In this document: piece after piece, positions 29,620 to 39,706 of the stretch
Position numbering within the stretch: position 1 is the first letter of the stretch
How the letters are laid out: each line of letters begins with the position of its first letter
Assembly: GCF_000173415.1 (NCBI RefSeq)
Contig: NZ_ABXW01000052.1
Location: 124,001 to 188,000 of the forward strand
Direction: 5' to 3'
Source: Providencia alcalifaciens DSM 30120
GTDB lineage: Bacteria > Pseudomonadota > Gammaproteobacteria > Enterobacterales > Enterobacteriaceae
Length of the DNA: 64,000 nt
Translations under genes and position numbers: made by a program
Notes under the pieces: model-generated
What the model saw: the letters and a program-made list of their open reading frames with translations, nothing else
Told to the model about the DNA's origin: nothing
Databases searched by the model: none

Positions 29620-30147
29620 TTAGCGTATGAAGGTATTTTTAACGCGGGCTGACACCAAGAAATAGGGGATCCAAATCAAGCAATAGAAACTACCATTAAA
29701 GAGGCTCGTAATGTAGCTAAAGTCAATTTCAAGACCGAACGCAACCGGAAAAACAATCCGCGTGATGCCTAGAACGACCACATACAATATCATCGTAATG
29801 ATAAATAACCACTTCGCCATCAATTTCCGTTTAAAGGCGGCGAACAATGAACCCATCATAAGCGCGATAATCACCACAAAACTGAGCTGTACTGTATAAA
29901 ATGTTGAAGCAAACCCAGCCATATAAAAATCGGATGTTGGAGTGGTTGCCAATGACCAAGCGCCCTGAACTTGAATAACATCATTCACCATTATCTTGAT
30001 CAGATTTCCCAGCATATACAACTGACCCAGCAGAGGTAAAATCAGCCAACCACCTATTCCTTGGAGGTCTTTTTTATGTTCATTTTGCGCCTGTGCTGGC
30101 ACTTGAGGCACCAATACTGGCTGGGTCGATGATGCATTCACATCCAT
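29620..30147 (-). CDS. DUF2569 membrane protein
   Basis: A 175-residue protein with a short polar N-terminus, the DUF2569 signature GIGGWLILPLLG, four hydrophobic helices, and the closing pattern CLIWIPYFLVSARVKNTF. The function of this family is unknown. The start at 30147 (MDVNASSTQ) has AAAGG upstream. Third gene of a minus-strand cluster; related to the gene at 30552-31055. Confidence 0.8.
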   Translation of the reverse strand: MDVNASSTQPVLVPQVPAQAQNEHKKDLQGIGGWLILPLLGQLYMLGNLIKIMVNDVIQVQGAWSLATTPTSDFYMAGFASTFYTVQLSFVVIIALMMGSLFAAFKRKLMAKWLFIITMILYVVVLGITRIVFPVAFGLEIDFSYITSLFNGSFYCLIWIPYFLVSARVKNTFIR

Positions 30148-30160
30148 AGTGACAACCTTT

Positions 30161-30520
30161 CTATTCTTTAAGTTCTTTGAGTTTTTCTTCAATAAATTCT
30201 TTCAGTACCACGGCCTGATTATGTTGCGTATCTTTGGCGCTATACAACAGTGTGATATTGCCTTGTTGCGCTTTCTCTAGCAGATTATGCCATTCATCAT
30301 TTTGCCGAAGCTCTTGCTGATATTGCGTTACAAACTGTGCAAACTGGTCAGTATGTTGATGAAACCATTTGCGCAATTCATTGGAAGGCGCGACGGTTTT
30401 ATCCCATTCATCACACTGTAAATCGACTTTTTTAATACCGCGAGGCCACAGCCTATCCACTAAGATGCGATAACCGTCTTGGGGGCTACAAGGATCATAA
30501 ACTCGTTTACAGTAAATCAT
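30161..30520 (-). CDS. DUF488 family protein (YeaO-like)
   Basis: A 119-residue protein with the DUF488 patterns RVYDP, DGYRILVDRLWPRGIKK, WDKTVAPSNELRKWFHQ and LLYSAKD. The biochemical role is unknown. The start at 30520 has GGAG 7 bases upstream and is preferred to the ATG at 30526. It lies between two DUF2569 genes with short gaps, probably one transcript. Confidence 0.82.
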   Translation of the reverse strand: MIYCKRVYDPCSPQDGYRILVDRLWPRGIKKVDLQCDEWDKTVAPSNELRKWFHQHTDQFAQFVTQYQQELRQNDEWHNLLEKAQQGNITLLYSAKDTQHNQAVVLKEFIEEKLKELKE

Positions 30521-30551
30521 CAGCATGCTCCATTTATTTGCAGTTCACTCA

Positions 30552-31055
30552 CTAATTAACAAACGTATTGCGAACGCGCACAGAAACAAAGAAGTAAGGT
30601 ACCCAGACTAAACAACCAAATACGCCTCTTAGGACTTCCCGTATATCAGAACTGTCCATTTCGAGATCTAAAAATTGATTGGCGAGCACTAAATCAGCAA
30701 TAATCACTGCCAATGAAAAAATTTGGAAAAAGGCATACACCTTAATAATCAATTTTTTCTTCGTAAAAAAGAGATAACAAAGATACAGCACTGTGCCATA
30801 AATAATGGCATTACCAACGACTTCAAAGTACATCAATTCTTTAAATAACGGCACAAAGTTAGCTGACTCAGGTAACGTTAATTCACTCCAGTATTCAATC
30901 ACATCTAGATTATGATTCCAGAGGATAAAGGGCATAAACAGTGCCGAAAAAATCACCCCAATAAACGGGAGGATCAGCCACCCACCTATCCCTTTTAGTT
31001 CAGGTTCAGATTTAGGCTTTGGCGTCGATACCTCATTATGATCATCTGCTTGCAT
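30552..31055 (-). CDS. DUF2569 membrane protein, paralogue
   Basis: A 167-residue protein with the DUF2569 signature GIGGWLILPFIG near residue 22, four hydrophobic helices, and the closing pattern CLVWVPYFFVSVRVRNTF. AAGGA lies 7 bases before the ATG at 31055; a GTG at 31061 is less likely. First gene of the three-gene cluster; clearly a paralogue of the gene at 29620-30147. Confidence 0.8.
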   Translation of the reverse strand: MQADDHNEVSTPKPKSEPELKGIGGWLILPFIGVIFSALFMPFILWNHNLDVIEYWSELTLPESANFVPLFKELMYFEVVGNAIIYGTVLYLCYLFFTKKKLIIKVYAFFQIFSLAVIIADLVLANQFLDLEMDSSDIREVLRGVFGCLVWVPYFFVSVRVRNTFVN

Positions 31056-31256
31056 CTTCACATCCTTGATTTAATTTTTGCAGTTAATCTGCCTGAGCAA
31101 TAATTTGCTGAATTTTTATGGGCAGGCTAAATTAGCTCATGATTATCTGAATCGCTATTTTGCTAAGCTAACATACTATAACGGTTAAAAATGTAGCGAC
31201 TGACGTTTTTTGTCAAAATTTAACCAAAAATGGGCATAAATCAGAAGAAGACGACT

Positions 31257-32174
31257 ATGGTTCCAGCGCAACCCGTGACTATTTCACTGCCACCTTATTA
31301 CCGTATTGATGATTTTTTTGCCTTTCATTTACGGGATCCGCAAAATATCGCCGAGATTGTTGAAAAAAGCACCTTGCGCAAAGGGATCATCTGGCAAGAA
31401 CACGCTGCGCAAATTCGCCTATCCATTAACGGCCAAGCCACTGACAATAAACAAGCAATATTGCAGCTTGATGTTGATAATGCAGAAACATCGCCTTCCT
31501 TAAATGAGCTACACACGCTTGCGATTCATTTACTCGGATTGAATCAACCCGTTGAGCAATTTGAAGAAAAATACCTTACCCACCCAATACTGGGTAAACT
31601 GATTGCGCCACAGCGAGGTGTGCGAGTGTATCAATCCGCCACCACGTTTGAAGCGCTCGTATGGGCCATTATCGGCCAGCAAATTAGTGTTCTTGCTGCC
31701 ATCGCCATCCGCCGACGTTTTATTCAAGCTGTCGGGCAGCAGCATTCATCAGGCATTTGGTGCTTTCCCACCGTCGCCTCAGTCATCAATGTGGACGATG
31801 AAATTTTACGGCAAGCGGGTTTTTCTCTTGGAAAAATCATCGCCTTACGCGGGCTGTGTGCCGCTATTCAGGCGGGTGAATTAGACCTAGACAACGCCGT
31901 TACCCCTGAAAACGTCCATGAGGTCACCGAAAAATTGCTGGCTATCAAAGGTATTGGACCTTGGACAGTAAGTTATGGATTGCTGCGCGGATTTAATTAC
32001 CTAGATGGTTCCCTGCATGGGGATGTTGCCGTGCGCCGCAATTTACAAATATTGTTAACTCAAGATACACAACCTTCAGCAAAAGAGACCCAAGAATGGT
32101 TAACTCAATTTACCCCATGGCGAGCACTCGTTGCCGCACATCTTTGGCGTAGCCAATCTGCTGCGGGTTATTAA
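31257..32174 (+). CDS. AlkA-like DNA-3-methyladenine glycosylase
   Basis: A 305-residue base-excision enzyme of the helix-hairpin-helix GPD superfamily. The HhH motif is LLAIKGIGPWT (227-237) and the catalytic Asp is Asp256 in SLHGDVAVRR. The AlkA-type N-terminal domain (residues 1-100) and the segment AIIGQQISVLAA support the family. The frame is open from 31230, also an ATG; the ATG at 31257 has GAAG upstream, so the start is uncertain by nine residues. Convergent with poxB. Confidence 0.85.
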   Translation: MVPAQPVTISLPPYYRIDDFFAFHLRDPQNIAEIVEKSTLRKGIIWQEHAAQIRLSINGQATDNKQAILQLDVDNAETSPSLNELHTLAIHLLGLNQPVEQFEEKYLTHPILGKLIAPQRGVRVYQSATTFEALVWAIIGQQISVLAAIAIRRRFIQAVGQQHSSGIWCFPTVASVINVDDEILRQAGFSLGKIIALRGLCAAIQAGELDLDNAVTPENVHEVTEKLLAIKGIGPWTVSYGLLRGFNYLDGSLHGDVAVRRNLQILLTQDTQPSAKETQEWLTQFTPWRALVAAHLWRSQSAAGY

Positions 32175-32179
32175 ACAAA

Positions 32180-32209
32180 AACCCCAATCCGGCACTCCGG
32201 ATTGGGGTT
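32180..32209 (-). terminator. Terminator of poxB (and of the AlkA-like gene)
   Basis: Perfect 13-bp stem (AACCCCAATCCGG with its complement) and a CACT loop, followed on the minus strand by TTTGTTT. The U tract is on the poxB side; on the plus strand it may act as a weak bidirectional terminator. Confidence 0.88.
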
Positions 32210-32245
32210 CTGAGATAAAGCGATTCAATTAGCTCACAACAATGA

Positions 32246-33970
32246 TTAACGTAACCAGTTAGTTTTCACTAATTGCACAACTTCATCACCACGCCCACTC
32301 ATGATCGCCTTCAGCATATACAGACTAAAGCCTTTAGCTTCTTGCGCTTCAATCTCTGGAGGCATTGAAAGCTCTTGCTTCGCCGTCAATACATCCACAA
32401 CAACTGGGCCATCATGAGCAAAAGCTTCTTTCAGCGCACCGTCCAAATCTTCACTTTTCTCAACACGAATACCTTTAATACCTGCTGCATTAGCAATCGC
32501 GGCAAAGTTTGGATTCTGTAAATCGGTGCCTGCCGTCATAAAGCCAGCCACTTTCATCTCCATCGCAACAAAGCCCAAGACTCCGTTGTTATGAATAATA
32601 ATTTTCACTGGCAATTTCATTTGTGATAGTGAAATAAAATCCCCCATCAGCATACTGAAACCACCATCACCACACATCGCAACAACTTGGCGATTTTTAT
32701 CAACCGCTTGCGCACCTATTGCTTGTGGCATCGCGTTTGCCATCGAGCCGTGGTTAAACGAACCAATCAAGCGACGTTTGCCGTTCATCTTCAGGTAACG
32801 AGCAGCCCACACGGTTGGCGTTCCTACATCACACGTAAAGATAGCATCATCGTTTGCCAGCTCACTTAGCTTCGTTGCTAAGTATTGCGGGTGGATTAGC
32901 CCTTCATGACCAGGTTTTGCTAAATCATCTAACCCTTTACGTGCTTCCGCATAATGTTTCAACGCGCCATCTAAATGCTTACGATTCTGTTTTGCCGTCA
33001 AATGTGGCTGTAATGCGGTTAATGTTGCTTTAATGTCTCCGATTAACCCCATATCAATATGGCAATGGGAGCCCAAACTTCCCGCATTCAGGTCAATTTG
33101 AATGATTTTTGCATCAGTTGGGTAAAATGGACGGTATGGAAATTGGGTACCCAGTAGCACAACAGTATCTGCATTCATCATCGCGTGATAACCCGATGAG
33201 AATCCAATTAAACCAGTCATTCCCACGCTGTTTGGGTTGTCCCACTCAATATGCTCTTTTCCACGTAAGGCGTGCACCACAGGTGCATTTAATGTTTCAG
33301 CCAATTTCACGACTTCATCATGAGCGCCCGCACAGCCATTACCGCAGAATAAGGTAATATTTTCAGATTGATTCAGTGCTTCTGCGAGTTTCTCAATTTC
33401 AGAGCGCTGAGGCATGATCAAAGGAGCTTGTGGTTGATACCACTCTTCTTTTGCCGATTCTGGTGCATCTTTCAGGGCGATATCCCCTGGAATAACAACA
33501 ACGGAAACGCCTTTATTCAGGATCGCTTTACGCATTGCAATACCCAGAACTTGTTGAATTTGTTCAGGGTTAGTCACCATTTCACAATAATGGCTGCATT
33601 CACGGAACAGCTCAGTTGGGTGAGTTTCTTGGAAATAATTACTGCCAATTTCACTAGAAGGAATATGAGCCGCAATCGCTAAAACTGGTACACGGTTACG
33701 ATGACAATCATACAATCCATTGATTAAATGCATATTTCCTGGTCCACAAGAACCTGCGCATACCGCTAAGTTACCCGTTAGCTGCGCTTCTGCACCCGCT
33801 GCGAATGCCGCCACTTCTTCATGACGGGTCCCTAACCACTCAATTGCCCCTTGTTTACGCAAGCTATCCGTTAAACCGTTTAATGAGTCCCCTGTCACTC
33901 CCCAGATGCGCTTAACACCTGCGTTATCCAGTACTTTCGCAATATATGATGCAATACTCTGTTTTTTCAT
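32246..33970 (-). CDS. poxB: Pyruvate dehydrogenase (ubiquinone), PoxB
   Basis: A 574-residue peripheral membrane flavoenzyme that converts pyruvate to acetate and CO2 and reduces ubiquinone, mainly in stationary phase. It has the TPP-binding stretch [14 protein letters not shown], the catalytic Glu region [14 protein letters not shown], and the membrane-activating C-terminal tail ending [18 protein letters not shown], very close to E. coli. The start at 33970 ([10 protein letters not shown]) fits the family; the frame is open to 34021. Confidence 0.95.
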   Translation of the reverse strand: MKKQSIASYIAKVLDNAGVKRIWGVTGDSLNGLTDSLRKQGAIEWLGTRHEEVAAFAAGAEAQLTGNLAVCAGSCGPGNMHLINGLYDCHRNRVPVLAIAAHIPSSEIGSNYFQETHPTELFRECSHYCEMVTNPEQIQQVLGIAMRKAILNKGVSVVVIPGDIALKDAPESAKEEWYQPQAPLIMPQRSEIEKLAEALNQSENITLFCGNGCAGAHDEVVKLAETLNAPVVHALRGKEHIEWDNPNSVGMTGLIGFSSGYHAMMNADTVVLLGTQFPYRPFYPTDAKIIQIDLNAGSLGSHCHIDMGLIGDIKATLTALQPHLTAKQNRKHLDGALKHYAEARKGLDDLAKPGHEGLIHPQYLATKLSELANDDAIFTCDVGTPTVWAARYLKMNGKRRLIGSFNHGSMANAMPQAIGAQAVDKNRQVVAMCGDGGFSMLMGDFISLSQMKLPVKIIIHNNGVLGFVAMEMKVAGFMTAGTDLQNPNFAAIANAAGIKGIRVEKSEDLDGALKEAFAHDGPVVVDVLTAKQELSMPPEIEAQEAKGFSLYMLKAIMSGRGDEVVQLVKTNWLR

Positions 33971-34270
33971 AATGGCACTCTTTTTAAGTCGGATTAAATT
34001 CAGTTTATTCTTGTTAACCACGACATATTTAACAAGCGATGCTGCTCTTAAAATACTTCCCGTAATATTCTTTCGATTCTAACTAAATCAATTCACCATT
34101 CCTACCGATGCGATGCATTCAAAAACAGAACAAGATATTCCTCCACGAATATCGAAAGAAGAATGAGATAACAGGACAAATTTAAGGTCGTAAAAAGAGG
34201 GTTAGTTTCAGTTATGAACACCCCACCAAAATCCCATTTATTTTGCGCGCATCGAAAACCATAAATCCCT
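33971..34270. other. Intergenic region between poxB and the FabH-like gene
   Basis: About 300 AT-rich bases. It should hold the poxB promoter (minus strand). No further gene, strong hairpin or repeat was recognised. Confidence 0.4.
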
Positions 34271-35239
34271 TTATATTTTCCAAAGAACGATTCCGAATTG
34301 ATAACCTGCACCTAACGTCCAAAATAAGACAATATCTTCATCACGGAGTAAATTCTTTTTCTGGTGGCAAGAATAAGCAATGAATGGACTGGTTACCCCC
34401 GTATAACCATATTCATCCGCAATATACTCTATTTTTTTATTAGGAATATTTAATGTTTCTGCCAATTTTTCAATATTGCTTTTCATTACCTGAGAAAAGA
34501 AAAAACAACTTATATCATCAATAGTTAATCCATTATTTTTTAATAATTTGTCAATATGATGAATAACATGAGGTAAACACTCTTTTGTTGTAAATTTACC
34601 CCAGTAAATTTTCTCATCTTGCATATTTTGGCTTTGTGAAAAACCATTCTTAGGAAAGCGGGTCTCCCGGCAAAAATTCGAATCCGTATAATAAAAGCTA
34701 TCCATCAAACCAGAGTTTGTCTCGTTTTGTACTTTTTCTAATGTCATCGCAACTGCTGCATCTCCAAAGAGAATCGATGGAAATAGCTCATTTTGATTAC
34801 ACAGATTTGAAAGATGATCCGAGGCAACAATAAGGGCTTTTTTAGCTGTTTTTTTCATCTTTAGCATGATTGCCGCCTGCTCTAACGCCATTAGCATTCC
34901 GAGGCAATTACCGTTAATATCAATACATACACACTCATTTTTTAAGGCTAAATGATGATGTAAATAGAGGGCATTAAGTGGTGACAAATATTCCATCGTC
35001 GTTGAGGCAAATATCAAAATATCGATATCTTTATCACTCATAGGGGCTAATGCATTAATTGACATCGTCAGCACATTTTCATCAGGCTGGCTCGTGATAT
35101 ATCGCTGCCTCTGCCCAAAATCATTCAATAATTCCGGTAAATTTTTGACATTTGGATACTTATCAAAATAATATTGGTTATTCCTAATATTTTCAGGATG
35201 GTAGATATGAATAGATGAAATTTTTATTGCCTCATTCAT
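34271..35239 (-). CDS. FabH-like ketoacyl synthase III homologue with incomplete active site
   Basis: A 322-residue thiolase-fold protein. Family landmarks are the nucleophile Cys112 (DINGNCLGMLMALEQA), LFGDAAVAM (158-166) and the closing GAGYQFG. The usual active-site His (HQAN segment) is replaced by SQVM near 249-252, and the usual Asn (GNT) by Tyr279 (EYGYTGVTS). Such proteins may act as acyltransferases or partner subunits rather than as fatty-acid initiators. AAGGG lies 9 bases before the ATG. The gene is AT-rich and has no pathway neighbour. Confidence 0.75.
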   Translation of the reverse strand: MNEAIKISSIHIYHPENIRNNQYYFDKYPNVKNLPELLNDFGQRQRYITSQPDENVLTMSINALAPMSDKDIDILIFASTTMEYLSPLNALYLHHHLALKNECVCIDINGNCLGMLMALEQAAIMLKMKKTAKKALIVASDHLSNLCNQNELFPSILFGDAAVAMTLEKVQNETNSGLMDSFYYTDSNFCRETRFPKNGFSQSQNMQDEKIYWGKFTTKECLPHVIHHIDKLLKNNGLTIDDISCFFFSQVMKSNIEKLAETLNIPNKKIEYIADEYGYTGVTSPFIAYSCHQKKNLLRDEDIVLFWTLGAGYQFGIVLWKI

Positions 35240-35608
35240 TGCATTTCCCTTATTTGTATTAGTTTACCCCCATGGTATAACCCACCAATTAATAAAAAAC
35301 AATCAACACAAACCACCACATTTTACATTTTGTCGATATTATTGTATTATTGAATCATATTTGACTATCTAAAGGTGATATTTTTGCTTTATTTTAAAAA
35401 CACAATAACTCAATATTTCCCTATCAATACACTTCGTTATAAAAATTTGATATAGCTTACTCAACAAGCTTATTAATCAATAAATTTCCATTCAATTAGT
35501 TTAGATACTGCATTTAATTATCCATACTAATTTTTATTATTTGCAGACTGTCCGAGCAAATCGGATCGGGAAACCCACATCTTACAATTCAAATAAGAGG
35601 ATGGTTCC
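35240..35608. other. Intergenic region upstream of proP
   Basis: A divergent gap of about 370 very AT-rich bases. It should carry promoters for the FabH-like gene (minus) and proP (plus). No gene, repeat or clear operator was recognised. Confidence 0.4.
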
Positions 35609-37111
35609 ATGAAGATCAGAAAGAAAAAAGAAAAACCATTAAATATCAACGATATTACGATCATTGATGACGGGAAATTGAAAAAAGCAATCACAGCGGC
35701 TTCGCTGGGTAATGCGATGGAATGGTTCGACTTCGGTGTTTACGGCTTCTTAGCCTATGTACTGGGTCAAGTCTTCTTTCCGGACGCATCACCGAGCGTT
35801 CAGATGATTGCGGCATTAGCCACCTTTTCCGTACCTTTCTTAGTTAGACCCCTTGGTGGCGTTGTCTTCGGTATTCTCGGGGATAAATACGGTCGACAAA
35901 AAGTGCTGTCCATGACCATTATTATTATGGCAATCAGTACCTTCTGTATCGGTCTGATCCCCTCATACGAGAAAATTGGTATCTGGGCGCCTATCTTATT
36001 ACTGCTCGCTAAACTGGCTCAAGGTTTCTCTGTTGGGGGCGAATATTCGGGTGCAGCCATCTTTGTTGCTGAATACTCCCCTGACCGCAAACGTGGCTTT
36101 ATGGGCAGTTGGTTAGACTTCGGTTCTATCGCAGGTTTTGTGATGGGTGCGGGTGTCGTGGTGCTAATTTCAAGCCTTGTTGGTGAAGCTAACTTCCACG
36201 ATTGGGGATGGAGAATTCCATTCTTCTTAGCGTTACCGCTGGGTATTATCGGTCTCTATTTACGTCATTCATTGGAAGAAACCCCTGCGTTCCAACAGCA
36301 CATTGAAAGTTTAGAACAGCAAGACAAGGCCAATATCCAAAATCCACCGAAAGTTTCTTTCCGTGAAGTTGCATCTAAATATTGGAAAAGCTTGATGATT
36401 TGTGTCGGCTTAGTTATCGCCACTAACGTGACGTACTATATGCTGCTCACCTATATGCCAAGCTATTTGTCCCATAACCTGAATTACTCAACCGATCACG
36501 GCGTGTTAATTATTATCGCGATTATGATTGGTATGTTATTTGTTCAGCCAATCATTGGGTTAACCAGCGATAAAATTGGTCGTCGACCTTTTGTTATCAT
36601 CGGTAGCGTAGGGCTGATTGTATTCGCTTATCCTGCATTTATGCTGATTAACAGCGGCTCCGTTGGATTAATCTTTGTGGGTTTATTAGTGCTTGCTGTA
36701 TTACTCAACTGTTTTACTGGGGTGATGGCTTCGATTTTACCGGCAATTTTCCCTACTCATATTCGTTATAGTGCATTGGCCATCGCCTTTAATATTTCGG
36801 TCTTAATCGCAGGTGCAACACCGACTGCTGCCGCATGGCTAGTTGAAGCGACTAATGACTTGTATATGCCTGCATATTATCTGATAGTGATCGCATTAAT
36901 TGGTCTATATACCGGTATTAGAATGCCAGAAACCGCGAATAAACCATTACGTGGTGCCACGCCTGCCGCTTCAGACAGAGCGGAAGCCAAAGAAATTTTA
37001 AGCGAGCATTTTGACAATATCGAACAGAAAGTTGAAGATATCGAACAACAAATTGCCGAGTTGGAAAAACAGCGTCAATCGTTAATCAACCAGCACCCAA
37101 AATTAGATTAA
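35609..37111 (+). CDS. proP: Proline/betaine:H+ symporter ProP
   Basis: A 500-residue MFS osmosensory transporter that imports proline and glycine betaine. AASLGNAMEWFDFGVYGFLAY, GDKYGRQKVLS and SVGGEYSGAAIFVAEYSPDRKRG are typical ProP segments; about twelve helices are visible. The C-terminus (residues 455-495) is an amphipathic heptad-like segment (DNIEQKVEDIEQQIAELEKQ) that forms the antiparallel coiled coil of the group-A ProP proteins. The next gene, phrB, starts 25 bases later. Confidence 0.93.
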   Translation: MKIRKKKEKPLNINDITIIDDGKLKKAITAASLGNAMEWFDFGVYGFLAYVLGQVFFPDASPSVQMIAALATFSVPFLVRPLGGVVFGILGDKYGRQKVLSMTIIIMAISTFCIGLIPSYEKIGIWAPILLLLAKLAQGFSVGGEYSGAAIFVAEYSPDRKRGFMGSWLDFGSIAGFVMGAGVVVLISSLVGEANFHDWGWRIPFFLALPLGIIGLYLRHSLEETPAFQQHIESLEQQDKANIQNPPKVSFREVASKYWKSLMICVGLVIATNVTYYMLLTYMPSYLSHNLNYSTDHGVLIIIAIMIGMLFVQPIIGLTSDKIGRRPFVIIGSVGLIVFAYPAFMLINSGSVGLIFVGLLVLAVLLNCFTGVMASILPAIFPTHIRYSALAIAFNISVLIAGATPTAAAWLVEATNDLYMPAYYLIVIALIGLYTGIRMPETANKPLRGATPAASDRAEAKEILSEHFDNIEQKVEDIEQQIAELEKQRQSLINQHPKLD

Positions 37112-37136
37112 TCCTTAAAAAACAGCGAGGAAAGCG

Positions 37137-38570
37137 ATGTCGGTTTGTCACTTAGTTTGGTTTCGCAACGATCTACGAGTCACCGATAATAAAGCGCTTA
37201 CCTTTGCTTGTGAGGATCCTACTGCCACTGTGATTGGCGTCTATATTGCGACGCCAGAACAGTGGGCAACTCACAACGTATCACCAAGGCAAATTGCCTT
37301 TTTGCATCAAAACCTGGTGGAGCTACAACACGCTTTAGCGAAACGGGGCATTCCCCTGATTTGCCATACCGCGGCAACCTTTGCGGATTCCGTAAAATGG
37401 TTGCTGGATTTTGCCCAACAGCAAAATGCCACAGGGTTATATTTCAATCACCAGTACGAGTTAAATGAGCGTTTGCGGGATGAACAGTTACGCCAGCAGT
37501 CGCAACATCTGAATATTCTCACCTATGATGATGCCCTATTACTTCCGCCAGGTTCAGTGACGACCCAAAAAGGGGATATGTATCAAGTCTATACCCCATT
37601 TCGCCGCGCCTTTTTGAGCCAATTGATGATGAGTGATTTTCGCTCGTTTCCCGCCCCTAAACCACGGGGAGCGGCATTAGCCGTTGAAAATACACATCCA
37701 CTTTTTGTTCACCAATCTGTTGAAACTTCACCGCAATTTATTGCCGGAGAACACGCTGCATTAGCGAAATTACGACAATTTTGCAGCGAGCGCGTACAAG
37801 ATTACCAACGCGACCGAGATATTCCCGCCATTAATGGTACTAGCCAATTATCCCCCTATTTAGCGCTTGGGGTGCTTTCGCCTCGCCAATGTGTGAATCG
37901 CTTATTAGCAGAGAACCCGCAGGTTTTTGACTCACAAGAAAGTGGCGGTTTTAGCTGGCTAAATGAATTAATTTGGCGAGAATTTTATAGTCATCTACTG
38001 GTCGCTTTTCCACGCCTTTGTCGCCACCAGCCATTTATTAAATGGACGCAACATATTCAATGGAATCCTGATGACGCTATATTTTCGGCATGGAAAAGTG
38101 GACAAACAGGCTACCCAATTGTGGATGCTGCCATGCGCCAGCTCAACCAAACAGGCTGGATGCATAACCGGCTACGGATGATTGTGGCGAGTTTTTTAGT
38201 CAAGGATTTGCTAGTCGATTGGCGCAAAGGCGAGCACTACTTTATGAGCCAGTTAATCGATGGCACTTTGGCGGCGAATAATGGCGGCTGGCAATGGTCA
38301 GCGTCAACGGGGGTTGATGCCTCGCCGTGGTTCCGTATTTTTAATCCAACCACCCAAGGGAAAAAATTCGACCCACAAGGGACGTTTATCCGCGAGTGGC
38401 TGCCCGAACTTCGCGATGTCCCCGAGAAATTTATTCACGAACCCCATACATGGGCAGAATCTCACCAAGTCTCTCTGAATTATCCAACCCCGATTGTTGA
38501 CCATAAACAGGCACGATTGATGACGTTGGAAGCGTTTGAGGCAGGGAAGCGAAAGAGCATAAAGAAATGA
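37137..38570 (+). CDS. phrB: Deoxyribodipyrimidine photolyase PhrB
   Basis: A 477-residue light-driven DNA repair enzyme that splits cyclobutane pyrimidine dimers. The N-terminal antenna domain begins VCHLVWFRNDLRVTDNKAL. The FAD domain contains WREFYSHLLVAFP, YPIVDAAMRQLNQTGWMHNR and NNGGWQWSASTGVDASPWFR. GAGGAAAG lies upstream of the ATG. Same strand as proP, 25 bases apart. Confidence 0.94.
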   Translation: MSVCHLVWFRNDLRVTDNKALTFACEDPTATVIGVYIATPEQWATHNVSPRQIAFLHQNLVELQHALAKRGIPLICHTAATFADSVKWLLDFAQQQNATGLYFNHQYELNERLRDEQLRQQSQHLNILTYDDALLLPPGSVTTQKGDMYQVYTPFRRAFLSQLMMSDFRSFPAPKPRGAALAVENTHPLFVHQSVETSPQFIAGEHAALAKLRQFCSERVQDYQRDRDIPAINGTSQLSPYLALGVLSPRQCVNRLLAENPQVFDSQESGGFSWLNELIWREFYSHLLVAFPRLCRHQPFIKWTQHIQWNPDDAIFSAWKSGQTGYPIVDAAMRQLNQTGWMHNRLRMIVASFLVKDLLVDWRKGEHYFMSQLIDGTLAANNGGWQWSASTGVDASPWFRIFNPTTQGKKFDPQGTFIREWLPELRDVPEKFIHEPHTWAESHQVSLNYPTPIVDHKQARLMTLEAFEAGKRKSIKK

Positions 38571-38629
38571 GTTCATCATTTACTAAAATGCCATTCACTC
38601 CTACATCTTAATGTGGTTAATTAAAAACC

Positions 38630-39706
38630 TTAATACGCGTTCGAACGAAGTTTAAATGACTGTAAAACCCGATCCCAAATTTCAACCATTTGATCATCCG
38701 TATAATGAACAACCTTACTGGTCGAATGCATCAATATACTCACAGAAGGGTGTAAATAACCGATGTTTTTTTCATTCGCATAATATTGAAAATAATAAAA
38801 TTTATCGGATTGATTATCATAACGAGGGTCTCGACCTAAAGTTAACCACTCTTCACCCGCCACGTTATTAAACTGTACGTTTCCTTTTCGTAACGTTTTA
38901 CCCCCATATTGAGAGAGAACAGATTTAATTTCATCAGCCCTATCCAACATGCTTTCTTTTTCACTTTCTATCGTATTATCCATATCGACAGCCCAATAGA
39001 ATTGCGGATTTTCAAACACCATGGAAATTTCTTCTTGGTGCGATTTTCCATCATCCTGAATAAAACCATAAGGAATGCAGACCCCTTTTTCGGTTGGGAT
39101 TTCATTCTTTGGTCGGCCTTGTAAGCGAGAAATCAAGGATTGCATCGCTGCCAGCTTTTGGGGTTTATCTGTTAGTTCCCAATTATGACTTTTAAACCGA
39201 TCCTGTCTTTCTAAATATTTATTATCTGTAATATCTGTTATATCAATTCTAATAATGAATACGACATTATCAATATAGACATGCGCCTCTAATTCTCTCG
39301 CTGAGTCTGGTTTAACATTATTGATATTGTGGTCAAAAATAACCCCATTATCTAATCGAATCGTTTCTTTCAAAAATGGCGCATTAGACTCATTTCTTAC
39401 AGATGATTTTTTTAATTCATCTTCCCGTAATTCAACACGCTGTTTAAACGAAGGGGGATAAATAAACTGACTTTCAATCGTCATATCATCAATTTTAATA
39501 ATGGAAGAAAGATTTTGTGTTAAAGATTTAGGATAATTAAAGGTATAACGCCCTAAACAATAGGTCGGTGCATCATCAAATAGGGTATTAATCACAGCAG
39601 AGTCCTTTTCATTAAGTGAAGTTGAATACGTTTTATTCGGCACAGAGCAAGCCGCTAAACTCGCCAATAAGACCAAACCAGAAATACTCACCAATCCTTT
39701 TTTCAT
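38630..39706 (-). CDS. Tli4-like immunity lipoprotein
   Basis: A 358-residue lipoprotein with lipobox LASLAAC (Cys20), so it should sit in the periplasm attached to a membrane. The segment CLGRYTFNYP after the signal and the two-part layout resemble the Tli4 family of type VI immunity proteins, which neutralise Tle4 lipases. Its ATG shares one base with the stop of the lipase gene upstream (TAATG), so the two are translationally coupled, the usual effector-immunity arrangement. The specific pairing is inferred. Confidence 0.72.
   Translation of the reverse strand: MKKGLVSISGLVLLASLAACSVPNKTYSTSLNEKDSAVINTLFDDAPTYCLGRYTFNYPKSLTQNLSSIIKIDDMTIESQFIYPPSFKQRVELREDELKKSSVRNESNAPFLKETIRLDNGVIFDHNINNVKPDSARELEAHVYIDNVVFIIRIDITDITDNKYLERQDRFKSHNWELTDKPQKLAAMQSLISRLQGRPKNEIPTEKGVCIPYGFIQDDGKSHQEEISMVFENPQFYWAVDMDNTIESEKESMLDRADEIKSVLSQYGGKTLRKGNVQFNNVAGEEWLTLGRDPRYDNQSDKFYYFQYYANEKNIGYLHPSVSILMHSTSKVVHYTDDQMVEIWDRVLQSFKLRSNAY

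Noticed and set aside
34102-34311. Small minus-strand frame downstream of the FabH-like gene
   Set aside because: It overlaps the end of that gene in another frame, and shows no conserved pattern or ribosome site.
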